DNA of 60,158 nucleotides from Natronorubrum texcoconense (GTDB lineage: Archaea; Halobacteriota; Halobacteria; Halobacteriales; Natrialbaceae), in assembly GCF_900100335.1 (NCBI RefSeq), contig NZ_FNFE01000011.1, forward strand, positions 1-60,158. Direction: 5' to 3'. This document shows, in pieces, positions 1-7,800 of the stretch. A program made the position numbers and the translations under genes. The notes beneath the pieces were generated by a model that worked only from the letters and a program-made list of their open reading frames with translations, did no database searches and was not told where the DNA came from. The first letter of the stretch is position 1. Each line of letters starts with the position of its first letter.

Positions 1-95
1 ACGCGGACTAGACATCAACCTCGAGCGCGAAGGGATTGCGATCTCTTACCGGACGATCAATAGGCGACTCAAGCAGTTGCACGAAAAGGGCTTGG
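1..95. repeat. Terminal redundancy, copy 1 (circular overlap)
   Basis: The first 95 bases are identical to 60064-60158. Such an exact end repeat is what an assembler leaves when a circular molecule is cut open, and the reading frame of the repressor gene continues perfectly through the join. The alternative, a genuine terminal direct repeat on linear DNA, is less likely because a gene spans it. Confidence 0.93.
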
Positions 96-202
96 TGGAA
101 AAAGTGAATGAGGATCGGGGATGGTACGTAATCTCGGACAAAGGTCAGAAATATCTAGCAGGCGAACTCGACGCCAGCGAGTTAGAAGACGACAATGAGT
201 GA
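2..202 (+). CDS. PhiH1-repressor-like winged-helix protein (C-terminal part; gene spans the circle junction)
   Basis: This is the 3' part of a gene that begins at 59981 near the end of the window; joined, it gives 94 residues. The assembled protein starts MRPRVAWMTGNDDSILEFL and has the helix-turn-helix plus wing pattern (SYRTINRRLKQLHEKGLVEK, then GWYVISDKGQKYL) of the small winged-helix repressors first known from halovirus phiH. Such proteins bind DNA as dimers and control lysogeny or copy-control genes. The acidic tail ends ELDASELEDDNE. The stop overlaps the start of the next gene (ATGAGTGA), so the two are co-transcribed and probably co-regulated. Confidence 0.85.
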   Translation, partial: RGLDINLEREGIAISYRTINRRLKQLHEKGLVEKVNEDRGWYVISDKGQKYLAGELDASELEDDNE

Positions 203-974
203 CGACGAGGAACTCCGAGATCGGTTACTAAATGACGATTTTGATGGCGATCCAGAGACAGCCACCATCCTCCGAAAAGAAGCACGAAATACACTTGATC
301 ATCAAATTGATGCGTTAGACGATATTGATGAAAAGGCTGCACGAATCCTCCGACTGAATGTCCTCTTAATCGGAATTGTCCTCTCTGCATTATCGCTTGC
401 AGCACAGACTGACCCCACCTATATTAGCGATTCATCTATTGAAGAGTTACACATCAACGATTTCCTAAATCGTTTTGTCGGTGTCGGTGTTGTCTCGCTT
501 TTGTTTTCAAGCGGATTAGCAGCACTCACATACACCTCATCAGAGTTCAAAGCCGGCGTCAATTCAAATGACGTTGCATTATTGTTTGAGCAGGATTATA
601 CAGGGAAGCAATCGGAAGAGGCCGTGGCGAAGTCGTATGCACTCTGGATGAATTTCAATAAGAAGACAAATGTTCTGAACACACCACTAATAACTGCCAC
701 ATCACTCTTATTGGTTGTCTCAATAACCCATTTTTCACTTGGTGTCTATGACGCTTTGATTGGTGAAGTCTCTTGGATGTTGATTCTGATAGCATGGGGT
801 ATTATTGGCGTATTCGTTTACACAGCAGAACTCCCGAAACAAGTCCAACGAGCACTCGGAGAGTCGGATACTGTATTGACTATCCAATCAAAAGCACGCT
901 CCTTTATCTCTTTCATCAAGTCGATACCGTATCGGTTAGCTGGTTTTGACCGATCATGGCGCCGAAAGAGGTAG
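195..974 (+). CDS. Four-pass membrane protein, unknown function
   Basis: A 259-residue protein whose start overlaps the repressor stop by 8 bases, implying translational coupling. An acidic, helical N-terminal segment (about 1-55) containing DIDEKAARILRLNV leads into hydrophobic stretches near 58-75, 96-115, 165-187 and 195-215. The C-terminus is basic and probably cytoplasmic. The layout resembles small haloarchaeal membrane proteins of unknown role that often sit next to regulators, and it loosely recalls SLATT-type effectors, but no defining motif confirms that. Codon use is AT-richer than in the 10-33 kb block, suggesting separate acquisition. Confidence 0.75.
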   Translation: MSDDEELRDRLLNDDFDGDPETATILRKEARNTLDHQIDALDDIDEKAARILRLNVLLIGIVLSALSLAAQTDPTYISDSSIEELHINDFLNRFVGVGVVSLLFSSGLAALTYTSSEFKAGVNSNDVALLFEQDYTGKQSEEAVAKSYALWMNFNKKTNVLNTPLITATSLLLVVSITHFSLGVYDALIGEVSWMLILIAWGIIGVFVYTAELPKQVQRALGESDTVLTIQSKARSFISFIKSIPYRLAGFDRSWRRKR

Positions 975-1012
975 TGCAAATGTATATGAATGTAGACCAC
1001 AAAGCACCGCTT

Positions 1013-1135
1013 ATGGGAAAACGCAACAACTCCGACAATTCGGATAATGGGTCATCGACCGTGTTGCTTGATGGTCAGCGGATCTCGAAGGGGAAGCGCC
1101 GTAAGAACCAATCCACTTCGGAATCGGACGAATAA
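1013..1135 (+). CDS. 40-residue small protein with LLDGQ motif
   Basis: Reads MGKRNNSDNSDNGSSTVLLD then GQRISKGKRRKNQSTSESDE. It has a Ser/Asn/Asp-rich N-terminus, a short hydrophobic STVLLDGQRI core and a basic patch. The protein at 1208-1384 has the same plan (acidic Ser-rich head, then GILLDGQIV), and both stops are followed by a similar TAATAT-CTGACT sequence, so the two look like tandem copies. Function unknown. Confidence 0.5.
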   Translation: MGKRNNSDNSDNGSSTVLLDGQRISKGKRRKNQSTSESDE

Positions 1136-1207
1136 TATCTGACTTTTTCGTTTCATTTTCACCCCGCTGTAGTGGGTTTTATATCCAACTGGTTCTAATG
1201 AGTTTTT

Positions 1208-1384
1208 ATGACTGACGAATCAGACAATGAGTCGTCTTCGAACGAGAGCCAGTCCGACGATGGAATTCTCCTTGACGGCCAGATAGTTGCAAACGCAGAA
1301 AACCCCGAACCCGAAGACGGCGATTGGGATATTTACCACGCAGCAAGAACAGGGGACGATTCAGACACGGACTCGGACGACTAA
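1208..1384 (+). CDS. 58-residue small acidic protein with LLDGQ motif
   Basis: Begins MTDESDNESSSNESQSDDGI, continues LLDGQIVANAENPEPEDGDW and ends in an Asp/Ser tail. The core matches the preceding 40-residue protein, which supports both being real and related by duplication. The composition is extremely acidic and no catalytic motif is visible. A competing frame (start 1287) overlaps it and looks like a shadow, except for the repressor-tail remnant downstream. Confidence 0.5.
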   Translation: MTDESDNESSSNESQSDDGILLDGQIVANAENPEPEDGDWDIYHAARTGDDSDTDSDD

Positions 1385-1511
1385 TATTCTGACTCCAAAA
1401 TCGCTTCGGCTGCGTCAGTCAGCGCGGATTCCGATCCTCGAGAATCGCGACGAGCTCATGATGATGGTAACCGTCGAACTCAATGCGAGCGAGTTAGAAG
1501 ACGACGACTGA
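1385..1511 (+). pseudogene. Remnant of a repressor C-terminus
   Basis: The open frame ending at 1511 finishes VELNASELEDDD, nearly the tail of the winged-helix repressor (GELDASELEDDNE). At DNA level gcgagcgagttagaagacga matches 176-195 closely. No start or DNA-binding part remains upstream in frame. It is best read as the leftover 3' end of a second repressor gene, marking an old recombination point. A start at 1522 follows, just as a gene starts at the true repressor's stop. Confidence 0.45.
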
Positions 1512-1521
1512 TTATCAAACG

Positions 1522-1848
1522 ATGACATGGCAGCAACGGATTGTCAACTGGCGCTTTTCCCAAAGTCTATTTTACCGAACAATCGGATTCTTGCTGAAAG
1601 CAGGTTTTGAACTAACTGTCCTGGCCATCCCGATTGGAATCTTTCTGTTCGTACTGACGTTTCTACTGGGGGTCCCGATCTCGGGTGTAACTGGATTACC
1701 AGACCAAATTCAATACCCAAGGCTTCTTTCGTGGATTATCTTGACAGCAGTGGCATGGTCAAAACTGCGATGTTTCACGACGGATGGGCTCGAATATCGG
1801 GAGATCGACCCTGAAGCCGAAGTGATTCAAGTAGAGATGCGACGCTGA
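1522..1848 (+). CDS. Two-pass membrane protein, 108 residues
   Basis: A basic N-terminus (WQQRIVNWRFSQSLFYR) is followed by hydrophobic segments near 21-50 and 66-80 and a charged C-terminal tail. It sits directly behind the repressor remnant, just as the membrane protein at 195 sits behind the intact repressor, so a repressor-plus-membrane-protein pair may have been duplicated here. Its last 74 bases overlap the convergent gene at 1775-2356. Confidence 0.55.
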   Translation: MTWQQRIVNWRFSQSLFYRTIGFLLKAGFELTVLAIPIGIFLFVLTFLLGVPISGVTGLPDQIQYPRLLSWIILTAVAWSKLRCFTTDGLEYREIDPEAEVIQVEMRR

Positions 1849-2356
1849 CTTCTCGAAGCAACCCGAACAAATGGAGGATTTCGAGCACTCCCGCAAGGAT
1901 CAGGCTACCTGGTGAGTACCACCTGATACTGAGTCCGAAATCGAAGCCAGGGTACAGGAGCGCAACGAGTAATGCGACTATCGGGATACCTGTTGCCCCG
2001 TACAACGTTGCTGCGACTACAGCTGCAATCCCAATCACGATATTCAGATAGAGTGCAATCAGGCCGAAGACGGCAATTATGTAGAGCCATTGCTGATTAA
2101 AGATATTCTCAGTCACGTCCTTTAACATCTGAGCGCCGTCGAGCCGAACAATCTGTAGAATCTCCGTGATATAAAGGACAGTCCATCCAGCAAACGCGAG
2201 TACAACCCAACCAAATACAGCAGGCGCTTCGATGAATGCAAAAAGGAAAATTGGCAAACTTAATAAGCCGTGTGCAGCCCCTACGCTGATGATTAGGATA
2301 CCCACCAGTGTTAGATAAATCACAGCGAGTCGGGGGAGTCCTGGCGGACGGCTCAT
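1775..2356 (-). CDS. Multi-pass membrane protein, unknown
   Basis: A 193-residue protein taken from the internal ATG at 2356 (MSRPPGLPRLAVIYL). An in-frame ATG at 2386 would add ten residues with little hydrophobic character. Hydrophobic segments appear near 10-30, 33-50, 85-105, 107-128 and 138-160. No known family motif was recognised. It is convergent with and overlaps the 1522-1848 gene. Confidence 0.6.
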   Translation of the reverse strand: MSRPPGLPRLAVIYLTLVGILIISVGAAHGLLSLPIFLFAFIEAPAVFGWVVLAFAGWTVLYITEILQIVRLDGAQMLKDVTENIFNQQWLYIIAVFGLIALYLNIVIGIAAVVAATLYGATGIPIVALLVALLYPGFDFGLSIRWYSPGSLILAGVLEILHLFGLLREVSVASLLESLRLQGRSPDIRAHPS

Positions 2357-2467
2357 AGCGTGTATACATCTATGTAACGCAGTCAAAATAAACCTCTGTC
2401 TCTTTTCTCAGGTTACTGTGTCTCAGATTAGGAACAACTCGCTAACCGATCTATGTGTATCAACACT

Positions 2468-2497
2468 CTTATATTATGATAAAACACAGGGGCGGTA
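2468..2497 (+). promoter_or_regulatory. TATA box for a leaderless PadR-like gene
   Basis: TTATATTAT at 2468-2476 lies about 21-29 bases before the ATG at 2497, the spacing expected for a leaderless haloarchaeal transcript. It lies inside a longer reading that would start at 2455, which argues for 2497 as the true start. Confidence 0.55.
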
Positions 2498-2784
2498 TGT
2501 ACGATTTGACGGGATTTCAGCGTGACTTACTATATGCGATCGCTGGACAAGACGAACCACACGGATTGGCGATCAAAGAGGAACTTGAAGACTACTATGA
2601 GAGCGAGATCCATCACGGACGTCTTTACCCAAACCTTGATAATATAGTTGATAAAGGTCTCGTCGAGAAAGGCACAGCCGATCAGCGGACCAATTACTAT
2701 TCGATCACCGCTCGCGGCCGGCGGGAGTTAGAAGCTCGCCGGGATTGGGAGGATCAGTACGTGGGAGATCTCTTCTCGGAGTAG
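2497..2784 (+). CDS. PadR-family transcriptional regulator
   Basis: A 95-residue winged-helix protein starting MYDLTGFQRDLLYAIAGQDE. The PadR signature is clear: GLAIKEELEDYY, then HGRLYPNLDNIVDKGLVEKG, then the wing with TNYYSITARGRREL. PadR proteins bind operator DNA as dimers and usually repress their own or a neighbouring gene. A second copy with the same core is encoded at 46243-46842. The gene has its own TATA box. The target is unknown; the divergent membrane gene is a candidate. Confidence 0.88.
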   Translation: MYDLTGFQRDLLYAIAGQDEPHGLAIKEELEDYYESEIHHGRLYPNLDNIVDKGLVEKGTADQRTNYYSITARGRRELEARRDWEDQYVGDLFSE

Positions 2785-2882
2785 CGACAACGGATGATCG
2801 ATACTGGCTCAGGCCCGTTTGGTGCCCTGTCACTCACGTCTCGATTTGATTCTGGCGCGACTAAGTTGGAAGACAGTGAGGT

Positions 2883-3509
2883 GTGATTGAAAAGATGAAT
2901 AATGAAGACCAGCGATTAACTCCAAAGCTCGGGAAACATCTGGTAATCATCCTCATCTTTGGTTTTTCAATCCCTGCGATACTCGCAACGCTCACCGGTG
3001 CTTTTGAAGAGGCATATCAGATATCAACTGTCGTATCTAGTATTGCGACAGTTGTTCTCGTGTATGTCACGTTTCGATATGTTCGCCACACCGACCAACT
3101 TGTAGAGGAAACCCAACAGGCCCGACTCGAGGAACAACAGCGCCAACAAGAGCAACGGAAACGTGAACTCACAGCACTTCGACGAGGCTTGCTACACGAA
3201 ATCCAGGCTGGCGATGATCTGGAATTTTTCGATGAAAATGGGGTAGGGAATGGAAACGCAGTTCGAAGGCCAGCTCCAACGACGATCTATGAGCAAAATA
3301 CAGATCGGATCGGATTGCTCACAAGGCAAGAGATAGACGCGATTGTTAACTATTATACGCTGCTACAGAAGTTTGAGGACGAACTATATCTCCGAAATGA
3401 GACCAATCGGGGGAAGGTTTTCCGTTTAGTAACAACACCTGCAAAAATACAGTCGGCTGAAGACGAAGCGATAGAAGCTATTAAAACGAACATTGACGGC
3501 ACTGATTAG
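2883..3509 (+). CDS. Membrane protein with coiled coil, 208 residues
   Basis: GTG start at 2883 (an ATG at 2895 is an alternative). Two hydrophobic helices (about 18-38 and 45-66) are followed by a Glu/Gln/Arg-rich coiled coil (about 70-105), then a soluble alpha-helical domain to the C-terminus. The plan, two membrane spans and a cytoplasmic helical domain, occurs in many haloarchaeal proteins of unknown role. No catalytic residues recognised. Confidence 0.65.
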   Translation: MIEKMNNEDQRLTPKLGKHLVIILIFGFSIPAILATLTGAFEEAYQISTVVSSIATVVLVYVTFRYVRHTDQLVEETQQARLEEQQRQQEQRKRELTALRRGLLHEIQAGDDLEFFDENGVGNGNAVRRPAPTTIYEQNTDRIGLLTRQEIDAIVNYYTLLQKFEDELYLRNETNRGKVFRLVTTPAKIQSAEDEAIEAIKTNIDGTD

Positions 3510-3532
3510 AAGACGTAGAAAGCGGAGTTCAG

Positions 3533-3673
3533 ATGGCAATCAATGAGGCTACCGAGCACGATCACATCGGACTCAGCAAAGAATCGAATCATGTGACTGG
3601 GACCGAATTCCGACAAGTGGCACACTACATCCACATCCTTTTACTCACTGGTTGGGTATCCTGCAATTGCTGA
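3533..3673 (+). CDS. Possible 46-residue protein
   Basis: Open frame MAINEATEHDHIGLSKESNH, continuing with a short hydrophobic ILLLTGWVSC end. It is tightly placed between two better-supported genes, but its stop lies at the edge of the 3670-3717 hairpin and no ribosome binding site was seen. It could be non-coding. Confidence 0.25.
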   Translation: MAINEATEHDHIGLSKESNHVTGTEFRQVAHYIHILLLTGWVSCNC

Positions 3674-3717
3674 GGGATCGCCCTCCGTTGGGAACTACGT
3701 TGTGGCGAATCCCTCAG
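3670..3717. repeat. Long inverted repeat (hairpin) with repeated loop sequence
   Basis: CTGAGGGATCGCC at 3670-3682 pairs with GGCGAATCCCTCAG at 3704-3717 (one bulged A), leaving a 21-base loop. The stretch CCCTCCGTTGGGAACTAC at 3681-3698, which overlaps the stem end and loop, recurs at 4045-4062 with one difference (C for T). Confidence 0.6.
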
Positions 3718-3727
3718 TGTCAGATCG

Positions 3728-3871
3728 ATGACTGAAAAGGGCGAAAAGACCGGCCCAAACACCGAGCGATTGGAGCTCGCCGAACGGCGACTCCGGGTTG
3801 CAACGGAACTGGTTCGGTTTACGAAAGAAGTCACCACTCTTGGCACTATTGCAGTGTTAATAGCGCTGTAG
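3728..3871 (+). CDS. 47-residue small membrane protein
   Basis: MTEKGEKTGPNTERLELAER, then RLRVATELVRFTKEVTTLGT and a hydrophobic IAVLIAL end. A charged amphipathic helix precedes one short C-terminal membrane segment. Small proteins of this type (NTERLELAERRL...) are common near haloarchaeal plasmid genes. Function unknown. The complementary strand has a longer open frame (3625-3888), but its composition is unlike a haloarchaeal protein. Confidence 0.5.
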   Translation: MTEKGEKTGPNTERLELAERRLRVATELVRFTKEVTTLGTIAVLIAL

Positions 3872-3895
3872 TCGGGAGTGGGCCACAACTGAGTA

Positions 3896-3923
3896 CCCCG
3901 AGAGGGGTCCCCCGTACTGGGGG
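3896..3923. repeat. Two adjacent GC hairpins
   Basis: CCCC-GAGA-GGGG (3896-3907, a GNRA tetraloop) is followed one base later by CCCCC-GTACT-GGGGG (3909-3923). They lie 25 bases after the 47-residue gene and before the 3' end of orc1. They could terminate transcription or form part of a small RNA. No T-run follows. Confidence 0.5.
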
Positions 3924-4162
3924 TTATGAGTGCACCGTTGCCTTCTCTAACAGTTGAGAATCACACAGCCATTGCTCACGAATCAAAACCGATGGAAAAG
4001 GGCCGGCAGATTGGCGTGGCAATCAGTGGCTTCCTCTGCCGCTTCCCTCCGTCGGGAACTACTAGATAGCACGTTGTAAAAATATAAAAATATAACGGTA
4101 GATCTCTACCCCAGATTTCCGCAAAATCATTCCAAAGTCAGTAGCCTAGATTATCGTCTATA
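3924..4162. other. Intergenic region with 18-base repeat copy
   Basis: No gene was recognised. It contains the second copy of the CCCTCCGTYGGGAACTAC repeat (4045-4062) and then an AT-rich run (about 4077-4100, gtaaaaatataaaaatataa) that could be a T-rich terminator for the minus-strand orc1 gene. Confidence 0.4.
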
Positions 4163-5401
4163 TCAGATCAATCCCTTTTCACACGCATTGTCTCGCAACG
4201 AGTCTAGATCTAGTTCATCGCTCATATGCAAATTCTCGAGCGTCGAAAGCGCCGCATCAAGCGGGACGTCAACCTCGTACTCATAGTAAATTCCGCCCGC
4301 GCGGCCTTCGTTTCGTTTGACGCGATCGAGAATCCCCAGCATGGAGAGTTCGGCGAGATGGTTGTGAAATGCACGGCCACCGAGGGGATCTCGGCTCGTC
4401 GCCTGTGCAAGATTCTGGTATTGCTCGTAGATCGACTGCTTTTGAAGTGGAATGTCCTCTGGGCTCGAGACCGTCGAGGCGACGACAGCCAATAGGGTGA
4501 GGTGTCCGTGGGAGGTCAAATCTTGCATCGACTCCTCGATACGCTGCTTTTCGAGCAACTGCTTGGCGTCGCGAACGTGCTGCTCGGTCACGGTCGGATC
4601 GCTTTGCCGCCGGGCGAGATCACCGGCCTCGAGCAACAGATCCAGTGCTTGCCTCGCACTCCCCTTGTCCTGGGCGGCAAACGCAGCGCACAACGGCACG
4701 ACATCACCACTCAGAACGCCGTCCTCAAAGGCTTTCCCGGCACGTTTCTCGAGGATGTTCTGGAGGTCGTTCGCGTCGTACGGCGGGAAGTGAAGCTCAC
4801 GCTCACAGAGCGTGTCTTCGACGCGCGGGTCTAACTTCTCGCGAAACTTGAAGTCGTTACTAATGCCGATGATACCGACGCGAGAATTCTCGATCTTGTC
4901 GTTACTCCGCGCTCGAGGGAGCTGGTAAAGAATCGAATCGTCATCGCCGATATAATCGATTTCGTCGAGGACGATGAGGATGGTGCCGCCGATCTCGTCG
5001 AGCCGGTCCCAGAGCATTTCATAGACAGCGTTCAGTGGATACCCAGTTCGACTGATCTGGTCGGAGGGTTCGCGAAGCTGGTTGACTAAGGAGACGGCAA
5101 CCCGGTAACTGCTAGTCAAATCTTCACAGTTCAGATAGACAGTTTCGATATCGACGTCATCGTACTGTTCGGCGTCAGTTTTGAGATGCGTTAAGAGATA
5201 CTTTGTAGCAGCTGTTTTCCCGACACCAGTCTTTCCGTAGAGAAAGATATTCCGGGGTTGGGAGCCATTGATAACCGGCTGTAGGTAGCCGGTGTAGCGG
5301 TCAAGTTCGCTATCGCGTTCTTCGAGCGACTGGGGCTGATAGTCGTCGTGGAGGATGTTTTCATCCTCGAAGATTTCTTCACTTCGCTCGAAGAGAGCCA
5401 T
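4163..5401 (-). CDS. orc1: Orc1/Cdc6-type origin-binding initiator ATPase
   Basis: A 412-residue AAA+ protein of normal Orc1/Cdc6 length. Walker A is GKTGVGKT (56-63) and Walker B LDEID (145-149). The sensor and lid region follows and a winged-helix domain fills the last 120 or so residues. The family recognises origin boxes and loads the replicative helicase. The gene reads away from an origin with matching boxes immediately upstream, so it is probably the element's own initiator. It has a TATA box about 25 bases before a leaderless ATG, and a perfect inverted repeat just beyond that could mediate autoregulation. Confidence 0.96.
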   Translation of the reverse strand: MALFERSEEIFEDENILHDDYQPQSLEERDSELDRYTGYLQPVINGSQPRNIFLYGKTGVGKTAATKYLLTHLKTDAEQYDDVDIETVYLNCEDLTSSYRVAVSLVNQLREPSDQISRTGYPLNAVYEMLWDRLDEIGGTILIVLDEIDYIGDDDSILYQLPRARSNDKIENSRVGIIGISNDFKFREKLDPRVEDTLCERELHFPPYDANDLQNILEKRAGKAFEDGVLSGDVVPLCAAFAAQDKGSARQALDLLLEAGDLARRQSDPTVTEQHVRDAKQLLEKQRIEESMQDLTSHGHLTLLAVVASTVSSPEDIPLQKQSIYEQYQNLAQATSRDPLGGRAFHNHLAELSMLGILDRVKRNEGRAGGIYYEYEVDVPLDAALSTLENLHMSDELDLDSLRDNACEKGLI

Positions 5402-5423
5402 ATCAGTCGGCTAGCACTATTCC

Positions 5424-5459
5424 TATATAAAACCATGGCAGCAATCGTTACAAACGATT
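5424..5459 (-). promoter_or_regulatory. orc1 promoter and inverted-repeat operator
   Basis: On the minus strand TTTTATATA lies about 23-32 bases before the orc1 ATG. Just upstream AATCGTT-ACA-AACGATT (5443-5459) is a perfect 7-base inverted repeat whose half-site AACGATT equals the core of the origin boxes. Orc1 could therefore bind here and adjust its own expression (inference). Confidence 0.6.
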
Positions 5460-5482
5460 CATCTGTTGCAACCGTTCTCGGG

Positions 5483-5873
5483 ACACACCCACACCACTGA
5501 TTCAATCGTTATAGAACGAAAGGGCAGGTCGAGAACCACAAATACCGGAAAATAGATTTTGGAATAGACCTAGATTTATAATAATAGCACTACAACCAAA
5601 CCCGCAGTGCAGACGGCTGAGAAACGATTGAATGAGTGGTGTGTTAGATGTTGAATCTCGTTATCGTTGTCTTTGTTTAACCGAATCTATCTTGTTGACG
5701 TCTCTATCCTCCGAAAAAACTGAAATAGGTAATTCCTATCCGTTCACTCATCCACTGGTCGTCCGCACCGAAACGATTGAATGGGTGGTGTCTCTCTGTT
5801 GGAAGGCGTTGAAACGTCTGAATCAGTGGTGTGTCTCCCGTTTCTCGAAACGATTGAACGGGTGGTGGGTCCC
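5483..5873. other. oriC: Replication origin with five recognition boxes
   Basis: The box reads GAAACGATTGAATGRGTGGTG. Direct copies lie at 5621-5645, 5770-5794, 5811-5837 (GAAACGTCTGAATCAGTGGTG) and 5847-5873 (GAAACGATTGAACGGGTGGTG). One inverted copy lies at about 5483-5511. Between the inverted copy and the first direct copy is an AT-rich stretch (about 5537-5590) that fits a duplex-unwinding element. Inverted Orc boxes flanking an unwinding element next to an orc gene is the standard haloarchaeal origin plan. A 72-codon or longer open frame through the boxes (5632-5898) is a repeat artefact. Confidence 0.88.
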
Positions 5874-6042
5874 TGGCTCGTCTTGTAGGTTGGTTTGATC
5901 ACACCTGTCCCCCAATCGAGGTCTGTAGGTCAACTAAAGTGTGTCCACCTGCTGCATCGATTCTCTGTATTGAACACGATTTCCACGGCACACACTGAAT
6001 AAAGAAACCATGCTACCAGCTACTGGTAGCCGTCTCCGAAAG

Positions 6043-7104
6043 TCACTTGGGCACAGAACCAAGAACCGGCACGTCCTCCGTTGCATGATCATCGACTAAG
6101 GTCTCGTCGGGGCTGTACTCTCGAGATCGCGTTTCACCCTCCCGATCGACCAGATTGTAGTGGCTCATCTTCCCGAGGTCGTTCCGAACCATCCGCTTGC
6201 CCTTCGGTTCTGCAACCCGGTCGCAGTAGCGCGGATACAACTCACCCATTCCCAGCGTCCCGTTCTCGATCAGGATTTCGAGTAATACGCGCTGGTGGCT
6301 ATTCAACGAGCTAATCGTCTTTCGGCGTACCTCTCGTTTGGTTGCGTGGGTCACTGATTCGATTATTCCCGAATCGATTTGACTGGCGCCGTCGCGACGC
6401 GCGTGTTCGGCCGCGTTTCGAAGAATCCCGATAGCGACTCGTGCGTCACCGGCGGCCGCGTCGGCGATCACGGCCAGTTCGTCGCGCTGGACGCTCTCGG
6501 GCTCGAGACCGGCATCGGCCCGATCGTCAAGGATGGACACCAGCTCCGTGTCGTGATATTTCCGAAAGTGAATCCGCGGGACTGTGACCAGCCGGGAGTC
6601 AACCCGTTGCTCGAGCCGTGCGAAAAACTCCTCGTCGTCGTTGGCGATCAACAGCATCGTGACCTGCGGGTTCTCGTAGAGTTCGTACAGGACTGCTTGG
6701 TCTTCGATCTGGTCGGCTTCATCGAGGATCACGACCAGTGGCGACTCGAGTTCACGTTTGAGCGTCTGCGATAACTCGTCGGTCGGGGTCTTACGATGCA
6801 ATCCAGAGGGGGAGAGACCAACACCCTCGAGTATCCGGTGGAGAATTGCAGTGCGATTCGAGTTCCCCCAGCAATCGACGTACGCTGTTTCGACAGCTTC
6901 TGATTCTTGCTCGAGCCGGTCACAGAGGAATCGAGAAGTTGCGGTCTTTCCCGTGCCGGTCGGGCCGTAGATGAGCGCGCCGTCGACGCGATCGCCCGCC
7001 GCGACGGGCTCGAGGATATCGGACAGGTAGCTAATCTGGTCGTGTCGATGGAGAATCTCTTGTGGTTGGCTATCGGCTTCGAGAACGGTCTTCTCGACAA
7101 TCAT
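6043..7104 (-). CDS. Second Orc1/Cdc6-family ATPase (short form)
   Basis: 353 residues. Walker A is GPTGTGKT (47-54), Walker B LDEAD (127-131), a sensor-1-like LLIANDDEEF follows, and there is a winged-helix C-terminus with NSHQRVLLEIL. It is shorter than the 412-residue initiator and diverged from it, like the accessory Orc proteins on haloarchaeal plasmids and viruses. It may act at the same origin from the other flank, or serve a regulatory role. Orc boxes lie between the two genes, both of which read on the minus strand. Confidence 0.9.
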   Translation of the reverse strand: MIVEKTVLEADSQPQEILHRHDQISYLSDILEPVAAGDRVDGALIYGPTGTGKTATSRFLCDRLEQESEAVETAYVDCWGNSNRTAILHRILEGVGLSPSGLHRKTPTDELSQTLKRELESPLVVILDEADQIEDQAVLYELYENPQVTMLLIANDDEEFFARLEQRVDSRLVTVPRIHFRKYHDTELVSILDDRADAGLEPESVQRDELAVIADAAAGDARVAIGILRNAAEHARRDGASQIDSGIIESVTHATKREVRRKTISSLNSHQRVLLEILIENGTLGMGELYPRYCDRVAEPKGKRMVRNDLGKMSHYNLVDREGETRSREYSPDETLVDDHATEDVPVLGSVPK

Positions 7105-7214
7105 GTCTCTGGATGACGTGACGGTCTGTCTTAGTGTTGATCAGGCGGTTTCCGATAGTTCCGAAAAATGACTGCGGACCTGTTCTGGATCGTCCAGAAA
7201 AGGGAATTTCTACT

Positions 7215-7580
7215 CTATTCTGCCCGCGCTTTCACATCACCGTCGAACACGAGTGGTTCGACAAGGATATTCTCATGCGCGAGTTGGGGTATCTTCGACC
7301 GACCCTCCTGCTCGAATACGATGATATCGGCTTCGAACAGGATATCGAGGTCTCGACTAACCACGCTAACGTTACGGTCAAGCTGGCGGGCGAGATCGCG
7401 AACCGAGGTTATTTCGTTGGTTGTGACTGCCTTGAGGAGCCGTTCGCGTTCTGGAGTCAGAACACGTTCGGCAGTTTCGCGCCGAATCACGTGCACGTCA
7501 TCGAGGTCCGTGGTGGCAAGGGCACGGACAAATCGCACTGGAGGCTTGCGAGAGTTTTTTAGTGCCATTTCGTTTGTCAT
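7215..7580 (-). CDS. HTH protein, HVO_A0114-like putative antitoxin/regulator
   Basis: 121 residues. The core LTPERERLLKAVTTNEITSV, RDLARQLDRNVSVVSRDLDI, then LFEADIIVFEQEGRSKIPQL is a helix-turn-helix with wing, closely resembling haloarchaeal HVO_A0114-type DNA-binding proteins often listed as antitoxins. The usual partner is a small basic TumE/DUF6516-like toxin, which is not visible next to it. The divergent gene at 7801 may be functionally linked or unrelated. Confidence 0.7.
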   Translation of the reverse strand: MTNEMALKNSRKPPVRFVRALATTDLDDVHVIRRETAERVLTPERERLLKAVTTNEITSVRDLARQLDRNVSVVSRDLDILFEADIIVFEQEGRSKIPQLAHENILVEPLVFDGDVKARAE

Positions 7581-7711
7581 TTATGTTGTGTTGTTTGGTT
7601 GTTTTCCCGACCCTTTACTTGCGATGTCGCAATGCGCTATCCAGGCGTTCTGAGGCGTGTTATGGATGCGCCATGACGGACTATTGGTGCCATAGGCTAT
7701 GTTGACCTACG

Positions 7712-7731
7712 AGGTAAACATATTTATACCT
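7712..7731 (+). promoter_or_regulatory. TATA region inside an inverted repeat
   Basis: AGGTA-aacatattta-TACCT places a TATA-like heptamer (tatttat) between 5-base inverted arms. It lies about 70 bases upstream of the 7801 gene, so a transcript from here would have a short leader. Confidence 0.35.
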
Positions 7732-7800
7732 TGTGTGAGAATAGTTTGATGTGCATCGACACCTGGTTCCCAGCGAATTGACCTCCGAGCACACTGAAAC

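Noticed and set aside
1287-1511. A 74-codon open frame as a complete gene
   Set aside because: Its first part overlaps a better small gene (1208-1384) in another frame and has un-haloarchaeal composition. Only its end resembles a repressor tail, so it is treated as a relic.
5632-5898. An 88-codon open frame across the origin
   Set aside because: It is made of repeated origin boxes (recurring GWWV/NQWC peptides) and has no start signal; it is non-coding origin DNA.
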